Below, in pieces: positions 21,024 through 29,458 of a stretch of DNA of 39,842 nt. The stretch comes from Gemmatimonadota bacterium (lineage in GTDB: Bacteria; Gemmatimonadota; Gemmatimonadetes; Longimicrobiales; Gaopeijiaceae): NCBI GenBank assembly GCA_028873845.1, contig JAPPNO010000128.1:1-39842 (forward strand), given 5' to 3'. Positions within the stretch are counted from its first letter, which is position 1. The number at the start of each line of letters is the position of its first letter. A program made the position numbers and the translations under genes. The notes beneath the pieces are model-generated. The model had not been told where the DNA came from. It saw nothing but the letters and a program-made list of their open reading frames with translations, and did not search any database.

Positions 21024-22343
21024 TCACCGGTACAGCAGATACCCCTCCCGCCGCTCCAGGTAGTCCCCCAGCCCCTCCCCCCACCCCCCCGCCAGCTCCT
21101 GATACGACGCCCCCGCATCGAGCGCGGCGCGCAGCCCATCCGTCCCCGCCAGCCGGTCGAAGTGGCCCTCACGCCAGCTCCACCGTTCCCCCGACATGGC
21201 CCGGATCTCGACCAGCAGCGCCAGCACCGCGAGCGTCGGGTCGTAGGCGGCACCCTCGGCCACCACACGCACACCCCCGACCTCCGTCCCCCCGAACTTC
21301 CCGTCCCCGGGCTCGCGCGGCGTGAACCGAACCGGCACGAACCGCACATCCGGCACCCCCAGCACCGTCAGCCGTGCCGCCAACTCCTCCCCGTCGATCC
21401 ACGGCGCCCCCACCTGCTGAAAGGCAATCTCCGTCCCCCGTCCCACCGAGATCGGCGTCCCCTCGAAGAGACAGGTTCCGGGGTAGTGCAGCGCGCTCTC
21501 CACCGACGGCATGTTCGGCGACGGCGCGATCCACGGGATGCCGGTCTCCCCGTACGGCATCGTCCGCGTCCAGCCGTCCGCGACCGCGACGCTCAACCCG
21601 ACCGCCACGCCGAATTCGCCCACCGCCATGCGCGCGAACTCGCCGGCCGTGAGGCCATGGCGCATCGGGACCGGGTAGAGGCCCACGAAGCTCGCGAAGG
21701 CGGGGTCGAGGACGTTGCCCTGCACGGGGTCCCCGCCGATCGGGTTGGGACGGTCGAGGACCACGAAGGGGATGCCGTGTTCGCCCGCGGCCTCCATCGA
21801 GAGCGCCATGGTGGAGAGGTAGGTGTAGTAGCGGGTGCCGATGTCCTGGATGTCGAAGAGGAGGACCTCGATGCCGTCGAGCATCTCGGCCGTGGGTGCC
21901 CGGATCGAGCCGTAGAGCGAGTGGACGGGCAGGCCGGTGCGCTCGTCCACGCCGCTCTCGACGCGGACCCCGGCCTCGGCGCTGCCACGGATGCCGTGCT
22001 CGGGGGAGAAGAGCGCGACAAGGTCGACGTCGGGGTGGTCCGCCAGCAGGTCGATCGAGGGAGTGCCGGCGCGGTCGCGGCCGGTGTGGTTGGTGATGAG
22101 GCCGACGCGGCGGTTGCGGACGAGGGCGAGGGAGTCGTTGAGGAGGACTTCGATGCCGGGGCGGACGGTGGGTGGGGACCGGGTGGCGGCGGAGTTGTCG
22201 GTGGATGCGAGCGGGGCGGGATTCGGGTCGGAGTCGCCGCCGGGCGAGCAAGCGGCGGCGGCGAGAAGGAGGGTGGGGAGAAGGGGGGACCTGAGCGGGT
22301 CGCGCGCGCCGCGATGAATCGGAATCGTCCGGGATGAGGTCAA
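21024..22343 (-). CDS. namZ: NamZ-type exo-beta-N-acetylmuramidase (DUF1343, YbbC-like) lipoprotein
   Basis: The 439-residue protein has an N-terminal leader ending in a lipoprotein-like LAAAAC and then the complete DUF1343 domain. Visible motifs are 'VGLITNHTGRDRAG', 'FSPEHGIRG', 'VHSLYG', 'DIQDIGTRYYTYL', 'PNPIGGDPVQG', 'MRHGLTAGEFA' and 'APSPNMP'. Characterised members (Bacillus YbbC/NamZ and the Tannerella enzyme, GH171) release terminal MurNAc from peptidoglycan chains. Here it would act in the periplasm or at the outer membrane, next to NagZ-like enzymes, a symporter and a sugar kinase, matching the Bacillus MurNAc-recovery cluster. The start is a TTG at 22343, with no good ribosome site and no in-frame ATG/GTG nearby, so the exact N-terminus is uncertain. 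The lipobox has alanine instead of leucine at -3. Confidence 0.88.
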   Translation of the reverse strand: MTSSRTIPIHRGARDPLRSPLLPTLLLAAAACSPGGDSDPNPAPLASTDNSAATRSPPTVRPGIEVLLNDSLALVRNRRVGLITNHTGRDRAGTPSIDLLADHPDVDLVALFSPEHGIRGSAEAGVRVESGVDERTGLPVHSLYGSIRAPTAEMLDGIEVLLFDIQDIGTRYYTYLSTMALSMEAAGEHGIPFVVLDRPNPIGGDPVQGNVLDPAFASFVGLYPVPMRHGLTAGEFARMAVGEFGVAVGLSVAVADGWTRTMPYGETGIPWIAPSPNMPSVESALHYPGTCLFEGTPISVGRGTEIAFQQVGAPWIDGEELAARLTVLGVPDVRFVPVRFTPREPGDGKFGGTEVGGVRVVAEGAAYDPTLAVLALLVEIRAMSGERWSWREGHFDRLAGTDGLRAALDAGASYQELAGGWGEGLGDYLERREGYLLYR

Positions 22344-22732
22344 CGTGGGAACGGGTGCCGGGGTGAGTGGAGTATTGTAGAGTAAAGGTACGATTCATCA
22401 TCCGGTTTCGGGGAGGAACAGCCCGTATGCCGGGGACTACGTTCCGGGAACGATGATGCGCTTGATCAGCCGGGCCGCGCGGAGAATGCCGCCGCCGATC
22501 CCCTCGGCACCTGTGGCCCTGGCGTCGCTGGCGTCAACGATTGCGGCGCGATCCTCTTCTGGTCCAGGGACCGTGCCAATCGGAACAGGAACACCGGGAA
22601 CAAGTAGGCGAAACGCCACCGTCCATACGGCCCTCGCTCCCGGTGCCGGCATCCGTTACGCCATTCCGGCCGTTTCGCGCTATCTTGTTCAATGGACGCG
22701 CTCAACCGACGTGGCCGGTGCCGACTGACCCG
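22344..22732. other. 389-bp divergent intergenic region between namZ and the first nagZ-like gene
   Basis: This separates the two divergent arms of the cell-wall scavenging cluster and should contain both promoters. An AT-rich stretch at about 22370-22400 holds a candidate namZ promoter. Short open frames exist on both strands (for example 22453-22728 plus and 22437-22652 minus), but none has a ribosome site, a recognisable motif or a convincing protein composition. I see no RNA gene or riboswitch. Confidence 0.5.
22374..22401 (-). promoter_or_regulatory. Candidate sigma-70-type promoter of namZ
   Basis: On the minus strand, ATGATG (22401-22396) is followed after 16 bases by TACAAT (22379-22374), a 5/6 match to the -10 consensus in otherwise GC-rich DNA. 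Transcription would start near 22367, leaving a leader of about 24 bases before the TTG start. The -35 element is weak (3/6). Confidence 0.35.
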
Positions 22733-24697
22733 GTGACCCTGCGGTCCGCGCGTCGCCGCCCCCGGCGCCCCTCCCTCCCGCGGCCCCTTTTCGCGCGTTC
22801 TCGCTCTCCGGTCTCCCTGGCGCTCCTCACCCTCCTTCTCTCCTCGTGCCACTCATCCGGACGCACGCCCCGCTCCGACACCCCATCCCCCCCCGACCCA
22901 CCCCCGCCCACCCCGGACACCACACAGACACCACAAAACGCATACTCCGCCATCCCACCAGCACCCTCCGCCCACCCACCGGCCCCCACCGACCCCCTGT
23001 ACGACGCCCGCCCCTGGGCCGCGCGCACCCTGGACGACCTCACCCTGGAGGAGAAGGCCGGCCAGCTCATGATGCCCTGGCTCCTGGGCGACTTCGCCCC
23101 GGAAGGATCCGCGGCCGGCGAGCGGGCGCGCGCGATGGTCGAGGAACACCAGGTCGGCGGCATCATCATCTCCGTCGGATCACCTACGGAGGTGGCGGCA
23201 AAGCTGAACTGGCTGCAATCGCTCTCCGATCTGCCCCTGCTGGTGAGCGCCGACCTGGAGGCGGGGGCGGGCTTCCGCTTCGACGGGGTGGTGCACGCGC
23301 CGACCAACATCTGGCTCGGCGGGGCGACGCGGTTCCCGGCGCTCATGGCGGTCGGCGCAGCCGGCGATCCCGGGCTGGCCTACGAGATGGGCCGGGTCAC
23401 CGCGCTCGAGGCACGCGCGATCGGGGTGCACGTCCCCTTCGCGCCGGTGCTGGACGTCAACAACAACCCCGAGAACCCGGTCATCAACGTGCGTTCCTTC
23501 GGCGAGGACCCGGAGCAGGTGGGGATGCTCGGAGCGGCCTTCGTGCGGGGGCTCCAGGACCACGGCGCGATCGCCACGGCGAAGCACTTCCCCGGCCACG
23601 GCGACACCGGGGTCGACTCGCACATCGCGCTGCCGGTCATCCGGGTGAGCCGCGAGCGCATGGACTCGGTGGAGCTGCCACCCTTCCGCCGCGCGGTCGA
23701 GGCGGGGCTGGGCGCGATCATGACCGCGCACATCACCGTGCCCGAGATGACCGGCGCGCGCACGCCCGCGACGCTGGCGCCCGCCGTGCTGACCGGGCTG
23801 CTTCGCGACGAGATGGGGTTCGGCGGCCTGGTCTTCACCGACGCGATGGACATGGCCGCGGTCGACCGCCTCTACGAGCGCGGCGAGGCGGCGGTGCGGG
23901 CGTTGGAGGCGGGAGCGGACGTGATCCTCATGCCGCCCGACCTGGCGGCTGCCCGGGACGGGATCGTGGAGGCGGTGCGGTCCGGGCGCCTGAGCGAGGA
24001 GCGTGTGGACCGTTCGGTGCTGCGCATCCTCCACGCGAAGGAGAAGCTGGGGCTGCAGCGCGAGCGGACCGTCGACCTGGACCGCATGCGTGCCACCGTG
24101 GGAGTGCGGGCGCACCTGGCCGTCGCTCAGGCCGTCGCAAACCGCTCCGTCACGCTCCTCAAGGACGAGCGCGAGCTGATCCCCCTCCTGGGGACGCCGA
24201 CCGCCAACGTGTATTCGGTGACGTACCGCCGGCCGAACGACCTGCGCGCGGGCCGGGCCTTCAACGCGGGGCTGCGGCAGACCTACCGGCGGCTGCGGAC
24301 CGCGTACGTCGAACCGGAGACGACGAGGGATGAGTACAACACCATCCTCACGCGCGCCCGCAACATGAACCTCACCGTCGTGTCGCTGCACGTGGGCGTG
24401 CGAACCGCGTCGGGGTCGGTCGCGCTGCCGGAGGAGGCCGTCGAGTTCGTGAAGAAGCTGGCCCGGTCGCCGCGCCCGTCGATCGTGGTGGCCTTCGGCA
24501 ATCCGTACCTGCTGTCGGAGTTTCCGGAGGTGGGGACGTACCTGACCGCGTGGTCGGGGATCCCGGTGGCGGAGCGAGCCGCCGCGGACGCGATTCTGGG
24601 CCGGATCGCGGTGACCGGGAAGGCGCCGACCCGCATCGCGGGGTTCGAGATCGGGGACGGGCTGAGGATCGAGGCGAAGGGGGACAACGGGAGGTGA
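22733..24697 (+). CDS. NagZ-like glycoside hydrolase family 3 lipoprotein
   Basis: The 654-residue product has a basic leader, hydrophobic core and LLSSC lipobox. A proline/threonine-rich linker of about 45 residues follows, then a GH3 N-terminal barrel and a C-terminal alpha/beta domain. The NagZ hallmark KHFPGHGDT is at 284-292 (H289 and D291 form the acid/base dyad in NagZ enzymes). The nucleophile is D370 in FTDAMDM. Such enzymes remove non-reducing GlcNAc from muropeptides, generating the MurNAc end that NamZ can attack. Start: GTG at 22733, giving a compact lipoprotein leader; the frame is open further upstream to 22541 but that part reads unlike protein. Its stop overlaps the next gene's GTG, so the two are translationally coupled. 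Export as a lipoprotein distinguishes it from cytoplasmic E. coli NagZ. Confidence 0.88.
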   Translation: MTLRSARRRPRRPSLPRPLFARSRSPVSLALLTLLLSSCHSSGRTPRSDTPSPPDPPPPTPDTTQTPQNAYSAIPPAPSAHPPAPTDPLYDARPWAARTLDDLTLEEKAGQLMMPWLLGDFAPEGSAAGERARAMVEEHQVGGIIISVGSPTEVAAKLNWLQSLSDLPLLVSADLEAGAGFRFDGVVHAPTNIWLGGATRFPALMAVGAAGDPGLAYEMGRVTALEARAIGVHVPFAPVLDVNNNPENPVINVRSFGEDPEQVGMLGAAFVRGLQDHGAIATAKHFPGHGDTGVDSHIALPVIRVSRERMDSVELPPFRRAVEAGLGAIMTAHITVPEMTGARTPATLAPAVLTGLLRDEMGFGGLVFTDAMDMAAVDRLYERGEAAVRALEAGADVILMPPDLAAARDGIVEAVRSGRLSEERVDRSVLRILHAKEKLGLQRERTVDLDRMRATVGVRAHLAVAQAVANRSVTLLKDERELIPLLGTPTANVYSVTYRRPNDLRAGRAFNAGLRQTYRRLRTAYVEPETTRDEYNTILTRARNMNLTVVSLHVGVRTASGSVALPEEAVEFVKKLARSPRPSIVVAFGNPYLLSEFPEVGTYLTAWSGIPVAERAAADAILGRIAVTGKAPTRIAGFEIGDGLRIEAKGDNGR

Positions 24698-27600
24698 GGC
24701 TCACAGCCCTGGTCGCGCTGGCCGCCCTGGGATCGTGCACGGGCGCGGCGACCTCGCCACCTGCCACTGCACCCGCTCCCGCGCCGCCCACCCCCACCCT
24801 GGACGACGACGCCCGCCGCTGGGTCGACGAGACGCTCGCAACCCTGACGTTACGTCAGGCTATTGCCCAGCTCGTCATCCCCTGGATCCCCGGCGGCTAC
24901 GCCTCGGAGAGCGATCCGGAGTTCCAGGAGCTCCTCGGGTGGGTCGAACGCGGCCTCGGCGGCGTCTCGATCTCGATCGGCGTGCCGGACGCCTACGTGG
25001 CCAAGCTCAACCGGCTCCAGTCCCGCGCCCGGATCCCGCTCCTGGTCACCTCGGACTTCGAGAACGGCGGCCCGGGGATGCGGATCAACCACAGCTACGC
25101 CATCCCGTCGCTCCTGGCGCAGGGCGGGGGCACGAGCTTTCCCCCGACGATGGCATTCGGGGCCGCGGGCGACGAGAAGCTGGCCTTCGAGTACGGGCGC
25201 ATCACCGCCGTCGAGGCGCGCGCGGTGGGCGTGCACTGGCTCTTCGCGCCCGTCCTCGACGTGAACAGCAACCCCGAAAACCCGGTCATCAACACCCGCT
25301 CCCTGGGCGAGGACCCCGAGGCGGTGGGCCGCCTGGGCGCCGCCTTCATCCGGGGCGCGCGGCTGGGCGGAGCGCTCACGACCGCCAAGCACTTCCCCGG
25401 CCACGGCGACACCCGCACCGACTCGCACATCGAGCTGCCGGTCATCGGGGCGGACCGGGGGCGCCTCGACCGGGTGGAGCTCGTCCCCTTCCGCACGGCG
25501 GTCGCCGCCGGCGTGGATGCGGTGATGACCGCGCACGTGGCGGTGCCGGGCGTGCTCGGCGACGACCGCCCCGCGACGATGTCGCCCGAGCTCATGACGG
25601 AGCTGTTGCGCGGTGAAATGGGTTTCGACGGTGTCCTCTTCACCGATGCGCTCCGAATGGGCGCCATCACCGACGGGTACGGAGCCGGCGAGGCCGCGGT
25701 GCTCGCGCTCGAGGCCGGGTCGGATGTGCTGCTCGCGCCGGACGGCATCGGGGTGACCATCGACGCGGTGGCCGCCGCGGTGGAGTCGGGGCGCGTCACC
25801 AGGGAGCGGATCGACGAGTCGGTGCGCCGGCTGCTGGAGGCGAAGGCCCGGCTGCGTCTGCACCGCGGCGCCCGGGTGGATCCCGCTGCGGTGGCGGTCC
25901 GGGTTGGCACGACCGAGCACCGGGCGATGGCTGAACGGGCGGCGGCCGCCTCGCTCACACTTGTGCGCGACCACGATGGCGTGCTGCCGCTGCGGCCCGG
26001 GTCGAGCATCCTGAGCGTGACCTACGCGCGGCCGGATGCTCTGCTCGCAGGCCGGACCTTCGATGCGACGCTGCGCCCCTTCGCCGCCCGCATGTCCGCC
26101 GCGCGAGTCGGCCCGGACACCCCGTGGGCCGTGTACGACTCGCTTCTGCACGCCGCAGGCACCGCGGACGCCGTGGTGGTGGGCGCGTATGTGCCGCCTC
26201 GCTCGGGGGTGGGTTCGGTGGGCGTCCCCGCCGCCTTCCGCGCCTTCGTGGACCGGTTGCACGGGCTCGGCGGGCCGCGCGTGGCGATCGTCTCGTTCGG
26301 CAGTCCGTACCTGCTGGCGGCTTTCCCGGACGCGGGCACGTACATGGTGGCGTGGGGCGGTTGGGAGGTGTCACAACGCGCCGCCGCGAGGGCGGTGACG
26401 GGGGCGGCGCCGGTGACGGGTCGGCTGCCGATCTCGATTCCGCCGCTGCACGGTGTGGGGGAGGGGCTGGACCGGGGTGTCGTGGAGAGGGTGGCCGGGG
26501 GGGAGCAGGCAGGCGAGGCGCGTCCGGATCCGCTGCGTGAGGCGGGGTTCGTGCCGGGGAGGGGGGAGGAGGAGGGGGATCGTGGGGCTGGGACTTCCTC
26601 TGGCGATCACGCGACGGGAGGGCCTGGGCGGTGGCGGGGCGGGGTGGTGTATCCGGAGTGCATGACCCAGCCGGACCGGGCCGCCACGGACCTTGCCGAT
26701 GCCTTCTGCCGCTCCGGCGGCGTGATCGTCTCCCCACGCGAAGTCGACCCCGCGCGCGCCGCCATGAGCGCCGACTCCCTCGCCGCGCTCGACGCATTCA
26801 TCCTGGCCGCCCTCGCCGATTCGGCCGCCTCCGGGGCGGCCCTGGCCGTGGTGCGGCGGGGCCGGCTCGTACGCCTGCGCGGCTACGGCCACCTCGACTG
26901 GGACCCCGGCGCGCCCCCCGTCACCCCGGCCTCGATCTTCGACATGGCTTCGCTCACCAAGGTGGTCGGCACGACCACGGCCGTCGTCATCCTCATCCAG
27001 CGCGGCCTGATCGCGCTCGACGACCTGGTCATCGACCATCTCCCCTGGTGGGACGACGGCGACCCGGCCAAGTCGCGGGTCACCATCCGCCAGCTCCTCG
27101 TGCATCGCGCCGGCCTGCCGCCCTTCCGCCGCTTCTTCCTGGAGATGGAGGGCCGCGCGGCCTACGAAGACGCGATCGGCGGCCTCCCACTCGACCATCC
27201 CCCCGGCGAGCGCACCGTCTACTCCGACATCGGCCTCATGACCGCGGCCTTCATCGTCGAGGCCGTCACCGGAATGGCGCTCGACGACTTCCTGCGCGCC
27301 GAAGTCTGGCGCCCCCTCGGCATGGCCGACACCGATTTCACCCCCGATCCCGCGCTCTGGGACCGGGTCGCCACGACCGAACTGGACGAGGACTATCGCG
27401 GCCTCCACGTCCACGGCGTCGCGCACGACGAGAACGCCTACGCGATCGGCGGCGTCGCGGGGCACGCCGGCCTCTTCAGCTCGGCCCGCGACCTGGCCGT
27501 CTTCGCCCAGATGATGCTCGACCGCGGCGTCGCACCCCCCTGCCGGGCCGACGCGTCCTCCGGGCTTCCCTGCCACCGTCCCCGCTTCGCCCCCGTCTCG

Positions 27601-27927
27601 ATCTTCGCGCAGGGTTGGGCCGGCCGCATCACCCGCCGGCAGTCCCCCGAGTCCTCGCGCGCCCTCGGCTGGGACACGCCGTCCGACCGTTCCTCCGCCG
27701 GCGACTACTTCTCGGCCCGCTCCTTCGGCCACACCGGCTACACCGGCACCTCGCTCTGGATCGACCCCGTGCAACAGCTTGCGGTCGTCCTGCTCACCAA
27801 CCGCGTGAACCCCACGCGCGACAACGGCAGGCACATCCCGCTGCGGCGGGGGGTGCACGATCGGGTCGCGCGTGCGATCATGGACACGTCTCCGCGGCTG
27901 CGGCCGGGCGCGCCCGGTCCCCCCTGA
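24694..27927 (+). CDS. NagZ-like GH3 / class C beta-lactamase-like serine hydrolase fusion lipoprotein
   Basis: This is a 1077-residue two-enzyme protein. A short leader ends in LGSC. The GH3 part has KHFPGHGDT from K232 and nucleophile D318 in FTDALRM, and continues through a C-terminal domain to about 590. A glycine/glutamate-rich linker (about 590-660) joins it to a serine hydrolase with S753-x-x-K756 (SLTK), Y843 in YSD and H1013-T-G in place of K-T-G. In Bacillus the equivalent enzymes are separate genes, NagZ and the beta-lactamase-fold amidase AmiE, so this fusion likely removes GlcNAc and the stem peptide. NagZ/beta-lactamase fusions are known in Bacteroidota. The hydrolase has no leader of its own, supporting a real fusion, but the G-rich linker could hide a frameshift. 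The GTG start at 24694 overlaps the previous stop. Confidence 0.85.
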   Translation: MRLTALVALAALGSCTGAATSPPATAPAPAPPTPTLDDDARRWVDETLATLTLRQAIAQLVIPWIPGGYASESDPEFQELLGWVERGLGGVSISIGVPDAYVAKLNRLQSRARIPLLVTSDFENGGPGMRINHSYAIPSLLAQGGGTSFPPTMAFGAAGDEKLAFEYGRITAVEARAVGVHWLFAPVLDVNSNPENPVINTRSLGEDPEAVGRLGAAFIRGARLGGALTTAKHFPGHGDTRTDSHIELPVIGADRGRLDRVELVPFRTAVAAGVDAVMTAHVAVPGVLGDDRPATMSPELMTELLRGEMGFDGVLFTDALRMGAITDGYGAGEAAVLALEAGSDVLLAPDGIGVTIDAVAAAVESGRVTRERIDESVRRLLEAKARLRLHRGARVDPAAVAVRVGTTEHRAMAERAAAASLTLVRDHDGVLPLRPGSSILSVTYARPDALLAGRTFDATLRPFAARMSAARVGPDTPWAVYDSLLHAAGTADAVVVGAYVPPRSGVGSVGVPAAFRAFVDRLHGLGGPRVAIVSFGSPYLLAAFPDAGTYMVAWGGWEVSQRAAARAVTGAAPVTGRLPISIPPLHGVGEGLDRGVVERVAGGEQAGEARPDPLREAGFVPGRGEEEGDRGAGTSSGDHATGGPGRWRGGVVYPECMTQPDRAATDLADAFCRSGGVIVSPREVDPARAAMSADSLAALDAFILAALADSAASGAALAVVRRGRLVRLRGYGHLDWDPGAPPVTPASIFDMASLTKVVGTTTAVVILIQRGLIALDDLVIDHLPWWDDGDPAKSRVTIRQLLVHRAGLPPFRRFFLEMEGRAAYEDAIGGLPLDHPPGERTVYSDIGLMTAAFIVEAVTGMALDDFLRAEVWRPLGMADTDFTPDPALWDRVATTELDEDYRGLHVHGVAHDENAYAIGGVAGHAGLFSSARDLAVFAQMMLDRGVAPPCRADASSGLPCHRPRFAPVSIFAQGWAGRITRRQSPESSRALGWDTPSDRSSAGDYFSARSFGHTGYTGTSLWIDPVQQLAVVLLTNRVNPTRDNGRHIPLRRGVHDRVARAIMDTSPRLRPGAPGPP

Positions 27928-27953
27928 TCGACTCACACGACCCAATCCCCATC

Positions 27954-29435
27954 ATGAACTTCGGCGGCCTCGACTTCGCGGTCCTCGTCCTCTACATGGC
28001 CGGCGTGACCGCCTGGGGCGCCTGGCTCGGGCGCGCGAACCGCGGCGGGACCGACTACTTCCTCGGCAACCGCAACCTTCCCTGGTGGGCGGTCATGCTC
28101 TCGGTGGTGGCGACCGAGACCAGCACGCTCACCTTCCTGTCGATCCCGGGCGTCGCGTACCTCGGCACGCTGGCGTTCCTGCAGCTTGCCATCGGCTACC
28201 TGGCGGGCCGCGCGGTCGTCTCGTGGATCCTGCTGCCGGCCTACTACCGCGGCGAGCTCTCCACCGCCTACGCCCTCCTCGAGACCCGATTCGGCGGTTC
28301 GGCGCGGCGCTACGCCTCGGGGATCTTCATGGTCACGCGTCTCCTGGCCGACTCGGTGCGCCTCTTCGCGACCGCGATCCCGCTGGCGATCATCACGGGG
28401 TGGTCGTACCCGGTGTCGATCCTGGTGATCGGCGCGGCGACGCTGGCGTACACCTACTACGGCGGCATCAGGGCGGTCGTGTGGGTCGACGCGCTGCAGA
28501 TGGCGCTCTACGTCGGTGGCGGGCTGATCGCGCTCCTGCTCCTGCACATGGCGGTCGACGGGGGCTGGTCCGCGATCCTCGCCAGCGCGGGTTCGGCCGG
28601 AAAGATGCAGGTGCTCGACTTCACCGCCTCGCCCGCGGTGGCCTACACCTTCTGGGCGGGCCTGATCGGCGGCGGCTTCCTGTCCATGGCCTCGCACGGG
28701 ACCGACCAGCTCATCGTGCAGCGCCTGCTGACCTGCCGCGACGTGGTGCAGAGCCGGCGGGCGCTGATCGGGAGCGGGTTCGCGGTCATCGTGCAGTTCG
28801 CGCTCTTCCTCTTCGTGGGGCTCGGGCTGTGGGTCTTCTTCGAGGGACGCGAGTTCGCGGGCTCGGACGAGATATTCGCGCGCTTCATCATCGAGGAGAT
28901 GCCGGCGGGCGTGCGCGGGCTGCTGATCGCGGGGGTGTTCGCGGCCGCGATGTCGTCGCTGTCGTCGTCGATCAACTCGCTGGCGTCGGCGAGCGCGTAC
29001 GACTTCTGGGGGCCGCTCCGGCGGCGGCGCGGAGGTGCCGGGAGCACGGAGACGGGCGGTGACGTGGCCGCGGCCATCGTTGCCGAGGCCGACCGCGACA
29101 TCATGATCGCGGGCAAGGTCTTCACGCTGGTGTGGGCCGGCCTGCTGATTGTGGGCGCCATCGTGTTCATCCCGCTGTCGGAGGGTACGGCGGCGGTGGA
29201 GGTGGCGCTGGCGGCGGCCTCGATGGCGTACGGGGGGCTGCTGGGCGCGTTTGCGCTGGGCGTGCTTACGCGGCGGGTTGGCCAGACGGGTGCGATTGTC
29301 GGGATGACGGTGGGCGTGGGGACGGTGGTGGTGATCTGGGCGACGGCAAGGAGCGCGGTCGCGTGGCCGTGGTTCGTGTTGATCGGGCTGGTGGTGACGA
29401 TGGTCGTCGGGTCGGCAGTCAGGACGAGGCGCTGA
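27954..29435 (+). CDS. Sodium:solute symporter (SSS family)
   Basis: This 493-residue polytopic inner-membrane protein has about a dozen hydrophobic helices. The family pattern includes 'GTDYFLGNRNLPWW' after the first helix, 'SVVATETSTLTFLSIPG' in the second, 'YYGGIRAVVWVDALQM' and 'AAMSSLSSSINSLASA'. SSS transporters couple sodium entry to uptake of sugars, amino acids or similar solutes. Position between the NagZ/hydrolase fusion (26 bp upstream) and a sugar kinase (23 bp downstream) suggests the substrate is GlcNAc, MurNAc or a related wall sugar. This would replace the PTS transporter MurP of the Bacillus cluster. The start is the ATG at 27954. Substrate is inferred from context only. 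Confidence 0.88.
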   Translation: MNFGGLDFAVLVLYMAGVTAWGAWLGRANRGGTDYFLGNRNLPWWAVMLSVVATETSTLTFLSIPGVAYLGTLAFLQLAIGYLAGRAVVSWILLPAYYRGELSTAYALLETRFGGSARRYASGIFMVTRLLADSVRLFATAIPLAIITGWSYPVSILVIGAATLAYTYYGGIRAVVWVDALQMALYVGGGLIALLLLHMAVDGGWSAILASAGSAGKMQVLDFTASPAVAYTFWAGLIGGGFLSMASHGTDQLIVQRLLTCRDVVQSRRALIGSGFAVIVQFALFLFVGLGLWVFFEGREFAGSDEIFARFIIEEMPAGVRGLLIAGVFAAAMSSLSSSINSLASASAYDFWGPLRRRRGGAGSTETGGDVAAAIVAEADRDIMIAGKVFTLVWAGLLIVGAIVFIPLSEGTAAVEVALAAASMAYGGLLGAFALGVLTRRVGQTGAIVGMTVGVGTVVVIWATARSAVAWPWFVLIGLVVTMVVGSAVRTRR

Positions 29436-29458
29436 AGACGGTGGCCGGGACTATCAGG

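Noticed and set aside
22437-22728. Small open frames on both strands in the namZ-nagZ intergenic region
   Set aside because: No ribosome binding sites, no family resemblance and mutually overlapping; treated as non-coding.
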